Source of the DNA: an uncultured Actinomyces sp.
GTDB lineage: Bacteria > Actinomycetota > Actinomycetes > Actinomycetales > Actinomycetaceae
Assembly: GCA_900545825.1 (NCBI GenBank)
Contig: URAS01000010.1
Location: 1-64,000 of the forward strand
DNA length: 64,000 bases
Direction of reading: 5' to 3'
Below are positions 44,522 to 53,345 of this stretch, piece by piece. Both the position numbers and the translations under genes were made by a program. The first letter of the stretch is position 1. Every line of letters starts with the position of its first letter. The notes under the pieces are model-generated. The model ran no database searches, was not told the origin of the DNA, and saw only the letters and a program-made list of their open reading frames with translations.

Positions 44522-45796
44522 GTGCGTTCTTATCTCGAGTTATTGCGTCTGCCCGGTGCGTGGCAGTTTTCGTTGGCGGGCTTTATTGCCCGCTATCCCA
44601 TGGCCATGATGGCGATGTCTACCGCCCTCGTGATCCCCGTTTTCTACCACAACTACACGTTGGCGGGGCAGCTCGCGGCGATCAACATCACCTCATTCGC
44701 GATCTGTGCGCCGGTCCTGTCCAAGCTTGTCGATAGGTACGGCCAATTCCGGGTCCTGTCCAAGACGATCGCGATCTTTGGGATCTCGGTCTTCCTTCTC
44801 GCCGGCCTCATTTGGGCTCACATGCCCGGCTGGGTGCTGGCCCTGGCGATCATTCCCGTCGGCGGGTTTTCCGGCGCGATCGGGGCGATGGTGCGGTCGC
44901 GGTGGGCGCTTAAGGTGACGAGGCCCGGCCAGCTGACCCAGGCGTTCGCGCTTGAGGCCGCCCTCGACGAGGTCGCCTTCGCGACCGGCCCGATGTTCGC
45001 GACCGTCCTCGTCACGGCGGTCCACCCGTTGGCGGGCCTCATTGCCTGCGGTGTCATCCAGGTGTGCGGGGGATACGCGTTTATCGCCCAGCGCTCCAGT
45101 GAGCCGAAGCCGCAGCGCGAAGTGACGGATATCCCGCCGGCGGCGAAATCGTCGGTGCTGCGGTCGAAGGCCATCATTGTCCTCGGCGTGACGTACGCGG
45201 GGGCGGGGGCGATCTTTGGCGCCCTCGACTTGGCGGCGGTCGCGTTCGCGACCGAGCACGGGGCCCGCGGTATGGCTGGGGTCATGCTGGGGATCTGCTC
45301 GATCGGGTCGCTGCTTGGCGCCCTCTTCTACGGCGCCAGGCAGTGGCCGCTGTCCCAGGGCAAGCTGTTCATCATCGGCATCGTCGTCCTTGCGGTCGGC
45401 AACATCGTCGTCCTGCTGGCGCAGTCGATGGTGTCTTTGTCGATCATCCTGTTCTTCATGGGGATCTCGATCGCCCCGACGATGACGAACGTCAACGCGA
45501 TGGTCCAGCGGATCGTCCACCCGTCGCGTCTCACCGAGGGGCTGACGTGGTTGTCGACCTTCATGAACATCGGGGTCGGCATCGGGGCGGCGGTCGGCGG
45601 CCGGATGATCGACGTGTCGGGGTCGCGCGGTGGCCTCATGGTGATGGCGGCCTCGGCGGTCATTATGCTGGCGATCGCCATCGGGTGTGCGCCGATTCTG
45701 CGGAAATCCCTTCACCGGGCTGACCGGCGCCGCCAAATTGCCCTCGACCTGCAGGCCGAGGCGCAGCGGCGGGCGGGGCATGAGCAGGCTGCCTAA
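44522..45796 (+). CDS. MFS transporter of unknown substrate
   Basis: 424 residues from the GTG at 44522, seven bases after GGGAGG. About twelve membrane helices are visible, beginning WQFSLAGFIARYPMAMMAMSTALVI and ending GGLMVMAASAVIMLAIAIGCAP. The loop between helices 2 and 3 has LVDRYGQFRVLSKT, corresponding to the MFS motif A. The pattern resembles drug or metabolite exporters common in actinobacteria; the substrate cannot be told. No linked metabolic gene gives a hint. Confidence 0.88.
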   Translation: MRSYLELLRLPGAWQFSLAGFIARYPMAMMAMSTALVIPVFYHNYTLAGQLAAINITSFAICAPVLSKLVDRYGQFRVLSKTIAIFGISVFLLAGLIWAHMPGWVLALAIIPVGGFSGAIGAMVRSRWALKVTRPGQLTQAFALEAALDEVAFATGPMFATVLVTAVHPLAGLIACGVIQVCGGYAFIAQRSSEPKPQREVTDIPPAAKSSVLRSKAIIVLGVTYAGAGAIFGALDLAAVAFATEHGARGMAGVMLGICSIGSLLGALFYGARQWPLSQGKLFIIGIVVLAVGNIVVLLAQSMVSLSIILFFMGISIAPTMTNVNAMVQRIVHPSRLTEGLTWLSTFMNIGVGIGAAVGGRMIDVSGSRGGLMVMAASAVIMLAIAIGCAPILRKSLHRADRRRQIALDLQAEAQRRAGHEQAA

Positions 45797-45974
45797 CCCA
45801 GCCCGATCCAGTGGGCGGGCGCGGCAGCGGCGGTGGCGGCGATCGTCATCGCGCTGCTGCGCCTGGCCCCCCGGGGTCGCCGAGAACGTCGGTGTCCTCG
45901 AGGCTGTTGGCGCCATCATCGTCATCGGGGCCATGGCTGGGGCGCTGGCGTATTTTCTTTCACAGTCCGACTGA
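45780..45974 (+). pseudogene. Possible frameshifted small membrane protein
   Basis: Between the MFS gene and argS the DNA keeps strong coding character. One frame ends with ENVGVLEAVGAIIVIGAMAG, a good membrane helix, and then ALAYFLSQSD and a stop at 45972-45974. Upstream in the same frame the sequence is Arg/Ser junk, but another frame reads WAGAAAAVAAIVIALLRLAP, a second helix. The two frames would join by removing one base in the CCCCCC run near 45870. This may be a degenerate or mis-sequenced two-helix protein, or chance; no good start codon is seen. Confidence 0.3.
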
Positions 45975-46008
45975 GCGGATGAAGTAGAGTGCGGCACGGC
46001 CGCCCAGG

Positions 46009-46014
46009 TATTCT
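46009..46014 (+). promoter_or_regulatory. -10 box of a leaderless argS transcript
   Basis: TATTCT ends six bases before the argS ATG at 46021, and no Shine-Dalgarno sequence lies between, so a leaderless transcript is expected. Confidence 0.55.
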
Positions 46015-46020
46015 GCAATC

Positions 46021-47700
46021 ATGACACCTGATGAACTTGCCACACTGATTCGTTCCTCCCTCGTCGAGCTCGTCTCGTCGGGCGAGGTCGCGCTGGATGA
46101 AGCCGCTATCCCCGCTACGGTCAAGGTCGAGCGTCCCCGTTCGCGCGAACACGGCGACTGGGCGACCAATATCGCCCTCCAGCTTGGCAAGCGCGCCGGT
46201 ATGGCGCCGCGCGACCTCGCCGCCCTCCTGGCGGACAAGGTGAGGGCCGCGTCGGGTGTCGAAAAGGTCGAGATCGCGGGCCCCGGCTTCCTCAACATCA
46301 CGCTGTCGGCGGCCAGTGCCGGCGAGCTGGCGCGGACGATCCTCGAGGCCGGCCACAACTACGGTCGCGGCACGGCGCTCGACGGGATCGGCGTCAACCT
46401 CGAGTTCGTGTCGGCCAACCCCACGGGCCCGATCCACATCGGCGGCGCGCGGTGGGCAGCCGTCGGCGACGCCCTCGCCCGCGTCATGGAGGCCGAGGGC
46501 GCGAACGTCACGCGCGAGTACTACTTCAACGATCACGGCCGCCAGATCGACCGGTTCGCGGAGTCGCTGCTGGCCGCCGCGCGCGGCCAGGAGGCCCCGG
46601 AGGACGGCTACGGCGGCGCCTACATTCACGAGATCGCCGACCAGGTGCGCGCCGACCAGCAGGCTGCGGGTCACCCCGACCCCGTCACCCTGCCGGACGC
46701 CGAGGCCCAGGAGGTCTTCCGCGCCGAGGGTGTCGAGCTGATGTTCGCCCAGATCAAGCAGCGTCTTGTCGAGTTCGGCGTGAACTTCGACGTGTTTTTC
46801 CATGAGGATTCGCTCCACCAGTCCGGGGCCGTCGATCGGTCGATTCAAAAGCTGCGTGACGCCGGTGCGGTTTACGACAAGGACGGCGCCGTGTGGCTGC
46901 GCACGTCCGCGTTCAGCGACGACAAGGACCGCGTCCTCATCAAGTCCGACGGCGACGCCGCGTACTTTGCGGCCGACACCGCGTACTACCTCGACAAGCG
47001 CGACCGTGGCGCCGACTGCTGCATCTACCTGTTCGGTGCCGACCACCATGGCTACATCGGCCGGATGATGTCGATGTGCGAGGCCTATGGCGACAAGCCG
47101 GGCTACAACATGCAGATCATCATCGGCCAGATGGTTAACCTGCTCAAGGACGGCCAGCCGGTGCGCATGTCGAAGCGTGCGGGCAACGTCGTCACGCTCG
47201 ACGACCTCGTCGAGGCGGTCGGTGTCGACGCGGCACGTTACGCGTTGACGCGTTCGTCGATGGATACGCAGCTCGATATCGACCTCGACGTGTTGGCGTC
47301 GCATTCGAACGACAACCCCGTCTACTACGTCCAGTACGCGCACGCGCGCACGTGCAACGTCGCGAAGAACGCGGCCGAGCACGGCGTGAGCCGCGACGCG
47401 GGCTTCGACCCGGCCGCCCTCGACCAGCCGGCCGACTCTGATCTGCTGGGCGTGCTGGCGAACTACCCGGCCCAGGTCGCCCAGGCGGCCGAGCTACGCG
47501 AGCCGCACCGTATCGCCCACTACCTCGAGGAGCTGGCCGCGGCTTACCACGCGTGGTACGCCAAGACCCGCGTCAGCCCCCGTGCTGACGAGCAGGTCAA
47601 CGCCGGTCACGTCGCCCGCCTGTGGCTGAACGACGCCGTCCGCCAGGTGTTGGCGAATGGCCTTGACCTGCTGGGCGTTTCAGCCCCCGAACAGATGTGA
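46021..47700 (+). CDS. argS: Arginyl-tRNA synthetase
   Basis: 559 residues. Class I synthetase: N-terminal tRNA D-loop-binding domain (1-100), then NPTGPIHIGGARWAAVGDALAR with the HIGG signature at about 140, the ATP site FADDHHGYIGRM-like segment (FGADHHGYIGRMM), and KMSKS replaced by RMSKRAGN, as usual in this family. The C-terminal anticodon-binding helical domain (about 435-559) has YYVQYAHARTCNV and AAAYHAWYAKTRV. It charges tRNA-Arg. lysA follows after seven bases. Confidence 0.96.
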   Translation: MTPDELATLIRSSLVELVSSGEVALDEAAIPATVKVERPRSREHGDWATNIALQLGKRAGMAPRDLAALLADKVRAASGVEKVEIAGPGFLNITLSAASAGELARTILEAGHNYGRGTALDGIGVNLEFVSANPTGPIHIGGARWAAVGDALARVMEAEGANVTREYYFNDHGRQIDRFAESLLAAARGQEAPEDGYGGAYIHEIADQVRADQQAAGHPDPVTLPDAEAQEVFRAEGVELMFAQIKQRLVEFGVNFDVFFHEDSLHQSGAVDRSIQKLRDAGAVYDKDGAVWLRTSAFSDDKDRVLIKSDGDAAYFAADTAYYLDKRDRGADCCIYLFGADHHGYIGRMMSMCEAYGDKPGYNMQIIIGQMVNLLKDGQPVRMSKRAGNVVTLDDLVEAVGVDAARYALTRSSMDTQLDIDLDVLASHSNDNPVYYVQYAHARTCNVAKNAAEHGVSRDAGFDPAALDQPADSDLLGVLANYPAQVAQAAELREPHRIAHYLEELAAAYHAWYAKTRVSPRADEQVNAGHVARLWLNDAVRQVLANGLDLLGVSAPEQM

Positions 47701-47707
47701 GGTGCCC

Positions 47708-49114
47708 ATGAGCCACGCCTCGTCGACCCCCGACGTTTCGCTCGACCCCCAGCTGCGCTGCCCGGAGCCCGATGAGCGTCCGGACCTGTGGCCGTGGGGT
47801 ACCCACCGTAACGCCGACGGCGTCCTCGTCGTCGGTGGGGTACCGCTGACCCAGCTGGCCGAGCGTACGCCCACCTATGTGTGGGACACCCAGGATTTCC
47901 TCGGGCGCGCCCAGGTGTGGAAGTCGGCGATGGACGAGGCCTTCTGGTCCGGCTACGGCATGGCCGGCGCCCAGGTTCACTACGCCGCCAAGGCGTTCAT
48001 GTCGGCGCGTGCCGTCCGGCTGGCCACCCAGGCTGGCCTCGGCATCGACACGGCGTCGCTCGGCGAATTGGAGACGGCGCTGGCTGCCGGTGCCGATCCG
48101 GCGCTGGTGGGCCTGCACGGCAACAACAAGTCGGACGCCGAGCTCGATCGCGCGATTGAGGCCGGCATCGGGCGGATCATCGTCGACTCTCTCGCCGAGG
48201 TCACGCGTCTGGGCGAGCGGGCCCGCCTGGCTGGCGCCACGAGTGTCCCCGTCATGGTGCGGGTGACCAGCGGTGTCCACGCGGGCGGCCACGAGTTCAT
48301 CGCGACCGCGCACGAGGACCAGAAATTCGGCCTGTCGCTGTCCGGCGCGGCGCAAGAGGCGGCCCGGGCGATCGTCGCCGACAGCGCGCTGCAGCTGATC
48401 GGGCTCCATTCGCACATCGGGTCGCAGATCTTCTCGATCGACGGCTTCGCCGAGGCGGCCTCGCGGCTGACCGGCCTCATCGCCGAGCTTTCGGCCGAGG
48501 GCATCGAGGTCGGCGAGCTCGATCTCGGCGGCGGCTACGGCATCTCGTACACGGGCGCCGACCCGGTTCCGCCCCGGCCGAAAGAGATCGCCGACGCGCT
48601 GGCGGGTGCTGTCAAGGCGGCGTGCGAGGCGGCGGGCATCGCGGTTCCGCACGTGTCGATCGAGCCGGGGCGCTCGATCGCGGGCCCCAGCCAGGTCATG
48701 CTCTACACGATCGGGACGATTAAGGATCAGCCGGTGGGCGAGGGGATCGCCCGCACGTACGTGTCCGTCAACGGCGGCATGAGCGATAACATCCGGCCGG
48801 CGCTGTACGGCGCGAACTACACGGCGACGCTGGCCAACCGCGTGAGCGACGCGGCGCCTAGGCGCTGCCGCGTCGTCGGCAAGCACTGCGAATCGGGCGA
48901 CATCGTCATCCACGACGTCCTCCTGCCCGGCGATATCCAGGCCGGCGACCTGCTGGCTGTGCCCGCCGTGGGGGCGTACGGGCATGCGATGGCGTCGAAC
49001 TACAACATGCTGGCCCGCCCCGGCGTCGTCGCCGTCGAGGATGGCGAGGTCGACCAGGTCATCGCCCCGGAGACGGTCGCCGACCTCCTCCGCCGCGACT
49101 GCGACCTCGACTAG
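47708..49114 (+). CDS. lysA: Diaminopimelate decarboxylase
   Basis: 468 residues. It is the final step of lysine synthesis, meso-diaminopimelate to lysine, in the cytosol. Fold-III PLP enzyme: VHYAAKAFMSARAVRLA with the PLP lysine, HSHIGSQIFSIDGF, LDLGGGYGISY, EPGRSIAGPS, CESGDIVIHDVLLPG and YGHAMASNYNMLARP. The argS-lysA-hom-thrC-thrB order is classical for actinobacteria, but here 1.8 kb with other genes separates lysA from hom. Confidence 0.95.
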   Translation: MSHASSTPDVSLDPQLRCPEPDERPDLWPWGTHRNADGVLVVGGVPLTQLAERTPTYVWDTQDFLGRAQVWKSAMDEAFWSGYGMAGAQVHYAAKAFMSARAVRLATQAGLGIDTASLGELETALAAGADPALVGLHGNNKSDAELDRAIEAGIGRIIVDSLAEVTRLGERARLAGATSVPVMVRVTSGVHAGGHEFIATAHEDQKFGLSLSGAAQEAARAIVADSALQLIGLHSHIGSQIFSIDGFAEAASRLTGLIAELSAEGIEVGELDLGGGYGISYTGADPVPPRPKEIADALAGAVKAACEAAGIAVPHVSIEPGRSIAGPSQVMLYTIGTIKDQPVGEGIARTYVSVNGGMSDNIRPALYGANYTATLANRVSDAAPRRCRVVGKHCESGDIVIHDVLLPGDIQAGDLLAVPAVGAYGHAMASNYNMLARPGVVAVEDGEVDQVIAPETVADLLRRDCDLD

Positions 49115-49130
49115 TAGGCGCCCAATCCCT

Positions 49131-49237
49131 GAAACGCTCACCCAGTCTCGAAACGCTCACCTCAACTGTCAGAACTACCGATTATCGGGCAGCAATGACA
49201 ATTGAGGTGAGCGTTTCGCCGATCCGGTGAGCGTTTC
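49131..49237. repeat. Nested palindromic element with four GGTGAGCGTTTC units
   Basis: An inner pair of 23-base inverted repeats, 49149-49171 and 49196-49218, matches at 22 of 23 positions around a 24-base loop. It is flanked by an outer inverted pair, GAAACGCTCACC at 49131-49142 and GGTGAGCGTTTC at 49226-49237. So the same 12-base unit occurs four times, two in each direction. There is no transposase inside. It starts 16 bases after lysA and ends just before a damaged lipoprotein gene. It could be a non-autonomous mobile repeat (MITE- or REP-like) or a strong hairpin. Confidence 0.85.
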
Positions 49238-49241
49238 GCGG

Positions 49242-49778
49242 GTGGTACCCTGCAGTATACGTTGGCGTTTGGCCATTGTCGTCCTCGTCGCAGGCATGGC
49301 GTGCCTGACGGGGTGAGCCGACAATCCGTCAGCGAGCACGGAGTCGGAACCCGCTTCGTCTTCCTTGGCGAGTCCGACAATCACGACGCCCAGCACTGAC
49401 GCTGAGCAGCTTGCCGTTGAGATCCACAAGAACCCCCGAAAGGGCGGGATCGAGGAGTACTTTGCGAACTCAGCCGGTTTGCAGCTCAGGAACGTCGACG
49501 GCACGTGGTCGTCCTTTGTCGCGCTCGAGCGGGAGATCCCGGTCAACTGGTCTCAAACGGGCAGGCTGACGATTAACTCCGTATGTAATGACGCGTCGGG
49601 GACGTTCGCGCTCTATCGCGCCGGGAAGAACATCGCCGAGGGTCCCTGCGGCCCGGGGCAGCTCAACACCTTCCAGTTCCCGAAGGACAGTTCGGGGAAG
49701 GCGGAAGTTCTGTCGTTCACCATCACCCACGCCACCCGAGCCGAGGTCGCGGCCTTCGCCGAACCGGCCGCCCCGTGA
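49242..49778 (+). pseudogene. Lipoprotein gene with a TGA at the lipobox cysteine codon
   Basis: From the GTG at 49242 the frame encodes a lipoprotein signal: charged n-region with RWR, h-region LAIVVLVAGMA, then CLTG. The next codon, where a lipobox L-T-G-C needs cysteine, is TGA (49314-49316). The same frame resumes with ADNPSASTESEPASSS, a typical post-lipobox linker, and stays open to 49778. The mature domain is beta-rich with two cysteines (INSVCNDASGTFALY, EGPCGPGQLNTFQFPKD) and is not a family I know. A single TGC-to-TGA change would explain it, so it is probably an inactivated gene. Any product made from the internal TTG at 49365 would be cytoplasmic. Confidence 0.65.
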
Positions 49779-50675
49779 GGTTGCGCGTGCTGCGCTGCAT
49801 GTCGAAGTGCACCGCTTTGCGTTCCGTGTTCGCACGGGCGACGACAGGCTGATCGTCCTACCGGTATATCTGCGGGGGATACGGGGTGCGGGCCTCGACG
49901 GGAGGGGGAGGGGCGGGCGGGACGGCCTGATAGGTGCAGGTTCAGGCGGTCGTTGGAAGAAAACGTTCGGTTGCGAGAGTGCACTTGCGAGGTTGGCGAG
50001 CGACTCATCCGCCAAGAGGGCGGGGTTCTTTGCCATCCTCAGGAGGAGTGACTGCATCACCTCGGGCGGGATCTGTTGGACGGCTGCCGCGACGTCGTCA
50101 TAGCCGCCGGCGCCGACGATCCGTGCAGAGCTCACCATGTGGAGCTGCTCATCGCTAAAGGCTCGGGCCGCCGAGCTGGCAATGAGGCGCGCCATCGCTT
50201 CCTCGCGAGACATGGCCGGCCGTTCATCGGGTTCGATAGCGGTCTTTTCGGCGTCAGGCGCCGCATTCGTCTCGACGCTGGCCGGTTCGATGGTGGGCTG
50301 ATCATGTTGACTGCCCTGGTGAATCCACGGGACCCGCTTCTGCACCTTTGCAGAACCCGATTCGTGCCACCATCTCTTGACATATGGCGCGGCCTTGACG
50401 CCAGCGATCCCAAGTGCTGCGCCGAAGGCTATCCCAATGAGCGCTACCAGGGCGTCGCTCCCGTCGTCTTCGCGGCGGGACTCAGACGTGACGAAGGTAT
50501 TGCTGTACGACTCGTCGTCCTCTTCAGTGAGAGGCTCGTCCTCGGGAATAAAACGGGCATGGCCTTTGAGCTTCCCGTCCTCGTCATAGAGATTCTGGTG
50601 ATAGGAGCCATCGCTTCGGTGCCCGGGTGTGCCGACGGAGTCATCCCACTCAAAGCGGCCGTACTGTCTGCCCAC
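49470..50675 (-). CDS. Uncharacterised single-helix protein, probably frameshifted near its 3' end
   Basis: The frame from GTG 50675 encodes MGRQYGRFEWDDSVGTPG and an acidic region, one membrane helix (DALVALIGIAFGAALGIAGVKAA, about 73-95), a linker, and a helical domain (about 150-240: SREEAMARLIASSAARAFSDEQLHM, VAAAVQQIPPEVMQSLLLRMAKNPALL). After FQRPPEPAP (about 49930) the reading becomes Arg-rich and runs antisense across the lipoprotein gene to 49470. In the adjacent frame the DNA reads YQAVPPAPPPPVEARTPYPP and ends at a stop at 49858. One inserted base would give this more natural Pro-rich end. The credible gene is therefore about 49858-50675. Function unknown. Confidence 0.6.
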   Translation of the reverse strand: MGRQYGRFEWDDSVGTPGHRSDGSYHQNLYDEDGKLKGHARFIPEDEPLTEEDDESYSNTFVTSESRREDDGSDALVALIGIAFGAALGIAGVKAAPYVKRWWHESGSAKVQKRVPWIHQGSQHDQPTIEPASVETNAAPDAEKTAIEPDERPAMSREEAMARLIASSAARAFSDEQLHMVSSARIVGAGGYDDVAAAVQQIPPEVMQSLLLRMAKNPALLADESLANLASALSQPNVFFQRPPEPAPIRPSRPPLPLPSRPAPRIPRRYTGRTISLSSPVRTRNAKRCTSTCSAARATSRGGRFGEGRDLGSGGVGDGERQNFRLPRTVLRELEGVELPRAAGTLGDVLPGAIERERPRRVITYGVNRQPARLRPVDRDLPLERDKGRPRAVDVPELQTG

Positions 50676-50940
50676 GGTGAAATCCTATGTGGATGGCCAC
50701 TTTCCGGTGGTGGGAAGAGTGTGCGATTTCTGTGCGGGGGCGGCAATCTTCGGGACGCGTGGACAACCGGATGTCGATTCAACCTGTCGGGATTTCCGAC
50801 AACTTGGCCCCGAGGCCCAACGCTTCGCTTCTGGGGACTCTGGTCACGTTGTCCGTATGGCAGCGGCGTCCTCGCCACGAGGGCGTCTTCGGTAGGCTTA
50901 AGGGCACCGAAACAACCTTTTACCGATAGGCGAGGAGCCC
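50676..50940. other. Intergenic region upstream of hom
   Basis: 265 bases without a convincing gene. It should hold the divergent promoters for hom and the single-helix protein. TAGGCT at about 50892-50897 is a candidate -10 box for hom, giving a leader of about 36 bases. Base composition is a little lower in GC than the neighbouring genes. Confidence 0.45.
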
Positions 50941-52236
50941 ATGAGCCAGTCCACTGTCACGATCGCGGTCCTGGGATGCGGAACCGTCGGCAGCCAGGTC
51001 GTTCGCCTGCTGGGCGAACGCGGCGACGACTACGCGGCCCGTTGCGGCGCCGAACTCAACGTCATCGGCATCGCCGTGCGCGACGTCGAGGCGCCCCGGC
51101 CCGACTTCATCGACCGGCAACTGTTGACCACGGATGCCGAGGCGCTGATCGACCGCGCCGACATCGTCATCGAACTCATCGGCGGCATCGAGCCGGCGCG
51201 CACATACGTCCTGCGCGCGCTGAACCGCGGCTGCTCGGTCGTCACCGGCAACAAGGCGCTGCTCGCCACCCACGGTCCCGAACTCTTCGACGCGGCACGC
51301 GAGGCCGATGCGGACTTCTACTTCGAGGCCGCCGTCGCCGGCGCCGTCCCCGTCGTCTACGGCCTGCGCGAATCCCTCGCGGGCGACCGCGTCGAGGACG
51401 TCCTCGGCATCGTCAACGGGACGACGAACTACATCCTCGACCAGATGACCACCCAGGGCTGGACCTACGACCAGGCATTGGCGAAGGCCCAGGAGCTCGG
51501 CTACGCCGAGGCCGACCCGACCGCCGACGTCGACGGGCTGGACGCGGCCGCGAAATGCGCGATCCTCGCGTCCCTGGCCTTCCACACGCGCGTCGGCATC
51601 GACGACGTGTCGGTCACCGGCATCCGCTCCATCACGCCGGAGGACATCCGGGCCGCGGGCGCCGCGAACTCCCAGATCAAGCTGCTGGCCCACGCCCACC
51701 GCGTCCAGCGCGCAGACGGCGAGGCCGTGTCCGTGCGTGTCGCCCCGACGCTCGTCGCCAACGACAACCCGCTGGCCAGCGTCTCCGGCGCGTTTAACGC
51801 CGTCGTTATCGACTCCGAAGCCGCAGGTCGGCTGATGTTTTACGGGCAGGGTGCCGGCGGTGTCCAGACCGCCTCGGCCGTGCTTTCGGACGTCGTCGCC
51901 GCGGCCACCCACGTCGCCCACGGCGGCTCGGCGCCGCACGAGTCGACGTACGAGTCCCTGCCGATCCTGCCGGCCAGCGAGACGACCTCGGAGTTCCACA
52001 TCCGCCTGGCCGTCGCCGACCGCACCGGCGTCCTCGCCGAGGTCGCGGGCATCTTCGCCGAGCACGGCATCTCGATCGCCGCGGTCAGCCAAACCTACGA
52101 GGCAGACGCCAGCCTGCCGACTTTGACCATCACCACCCACGCCACCAGCCGGTCGTCGATCGACACCGCGCTGGCTGATCTGCACAACACGTCCAGCGTC
52201 GACCGCGTCATCGCGGTCATGAACAAGGAGGCCTAA
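50941..52236 (+). CDS. hom: Homoserine dehydrogenase
   Basis: 431 residues with a GAGGAG site before the ATG. It reduces aspartate semialdehyde to homoserine with NAD(P)H. The Rossmann start is TIAVLGCGTVGSQVVRLL. The catalytic region has TGNKALLATHGPELF, NGTTNYILDQM and YAEADPTADVDGLDAAAK. A C-terminal ACT domain (about 345-431: IRLAVADRTGVLAEVAGIFAEHGISIAAVSQ) provides threonine feedback. thrC starts three bases after its stop. Confidence 0.96.
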   Translation: MSQSTVTIAVLGCGTVGSQVVRLLGERGDDYAARCGAELNVIGIAVRDVEAPRPDFIDRQLLTTDAEALIDRADIVIELIGGIEPARTYVLRALNRGCSVVTGNKALLATHGPELFDAAREADADFYFEAAVAGAVPVVYGLRESLAGDRVEDVLGIVNGTTNYILDQMTTQGWTYDQALAKAQELGYAEADPTADVDGLDAAAKCAILASLAFHTRVGIDDVSVTGIRSITPEDIRAAGAANSQIKLLAHAHRVQRADGEAVSVRVAPTLVANDNPLASVSGAFNAVVIDSEAAGRLMFYGQGAGGVQTASAVLSDVVAAATHVAHGGSAPHESTYESLPILPASETTSEFHIRLAVADRTGVLAEVAGIFAEHGISIAAVSQTYEADASLPTLTITTHATSRSSIDTALADLHNTSSVDRVIAVMNKEA

Positions 52237-52239
52237 GCC

Positions 52240-53340
52240 ATGGCACACCAGTGGAGGGGACTGCTCGCCGAATACGCCGAGCGACTGCCGCTTTCCGACG
52301 ACGACACGGTGATTACGCTGGGCGAGGGCGGTACGCCGCTCGTCAAGTCGGATCAGCTGAGTGACGAGGTCGGCTCCGAGGTCTACATCAAGGTCGAGGG
52401 CATGAACCCGACCGGTTCGTTCAAGGACCGCGGCATGACGATGGCGATGACGAAGGTCGCGTCGTCGAACATGAAGATGGTCGCGTGTGCGTCGACGGGG
52501 AACACGTCGGCGTCGGCGGCCGCCTATGCCACCCGTGCGGGCCTGGACTGCGCGGTCGTCCTCCCCGCCGGCAAGATCGCGGCCGGCAAGCTGGCCCAGG
52601 CGATCGTCCACGGCGCTAAGCTCATCGCCGTCGACGGTAACTTCGACGACTGCCTGCGCATCGTCCGCGAGCTCACCGAAACTTACCCGGTCGCCCTCGT
52701 TAACTCGATCAACCCCTACCGCCTCCAGGGTCAAAAGACCGCGGCATTCGAGGTCGTCGACGCCCTCGGCGATGCCCCGGACATCCACGTCCTCCCCGTC
52801 GGCAACGCCGGCAACATCTCGGCGTACTGGATGGGGTACTGCGAATACACCGGCCACACGACCGAGGCGTCGATCGACGATACGGCGACGAAGCTCAAGC
52901 CCGTCGCGACCCGCACCCCGCACATGTGGGGCGTCCAGGCCGCCGGCGCCGCCCCGTTCGTCAAGGGCGAGCCCGTCGAAAACCCCGAGACGATCGCCAC
53001 GGCGATCCGCATCGGCAACCCCGCGTCGTGGGACTATGCGGTCGCCGCCCGTGACGACTCGAACGGCCTCATCACGTGCGTCACCGACGCCCAGATCCTC
53101 GACGCCCAGGCCCTGCTGGCCGCCCAGACCGGCGTGTTCTGCGAGCCGGCCTCGGCCGCCTCGGTTGCGGGCCTGCGGATGCTCGCCGAAGCCGGCAAGG
53201 TTCCTGCCGGGGCGACGATCGTCTGCACGGTCACCGGCAACGGCCTCAAGGACACGGCGACCGCCCTCGGCGACCGCACGGTCGATCCCGAGGTCATTGC
53301 CCCCACCCTCGAGGCCGCCGTCGCGGCGTTGGGACTGTAG
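52240..53340 (+). CDS. thrC: Threonine synthase
   Basis: 366 residues. PLP enzyme of fold II converting O-phosphohomoserine to threonine. The PLP lysine is in GMNPTGSFKDRGMTMAMTK (about residue 60), and the phosphate and ring contacts are CASTGNTSASAAAYA and VGNAGNISAYW. EPASAASVAGLRML and VTGNGLKDT complete the active site. GGAGG inside the end of hom is its ribosome site; thrB follows after five bases. Confidence 0.96.
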   Translation: MAHQWRGLLAEYAERLPLSDDDTVITLGEGGTPLVKSDQLSDEVGSEVYIKVEGMNPTGSFKDRGMTMAMTKVASSNMKMVACASTGNTSASAAAYATRAGLDCAVVLPAGKIAAGKLAQAIVHGAKLIAVDGNFDDCLRIVRELTETYPVALVNSINPYRLQGQKTAAFEVVDALGDAPDIHVLPVGNAGNISAYWMGYCEYTGHTTEASIDDTATKLKPVATRTPHMWGVQAAGAAPFVKGEPVENPETIATAIRIGNPASWDYAVAARDDSNGLITCVTDAQILDAQALLAAQTGVFCEPASAASVAGLRMLAEAGKVPAGATIVCTVTGNGLKDTATALGDRTVDPEVIAPTLEAAVAALGL

Positions 53341-53345
53341 ATCTC

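Noticed and set aside
44365..47700. tRNA-Arg close to argS suggesting a tRNA-controlled unit.
   Set aside because: A strong terminator and a full MFS gene separate them, and no T-box-like leader precedes argS, which appears leaderless.
49314..49316. TGA in the lipoprotein as selenocysteine.
   Set aside because: No SECIS-like structure or selenium genes are seen, and lipidation needs the thiol of cysteine; a nonsense mutation is far more likely.
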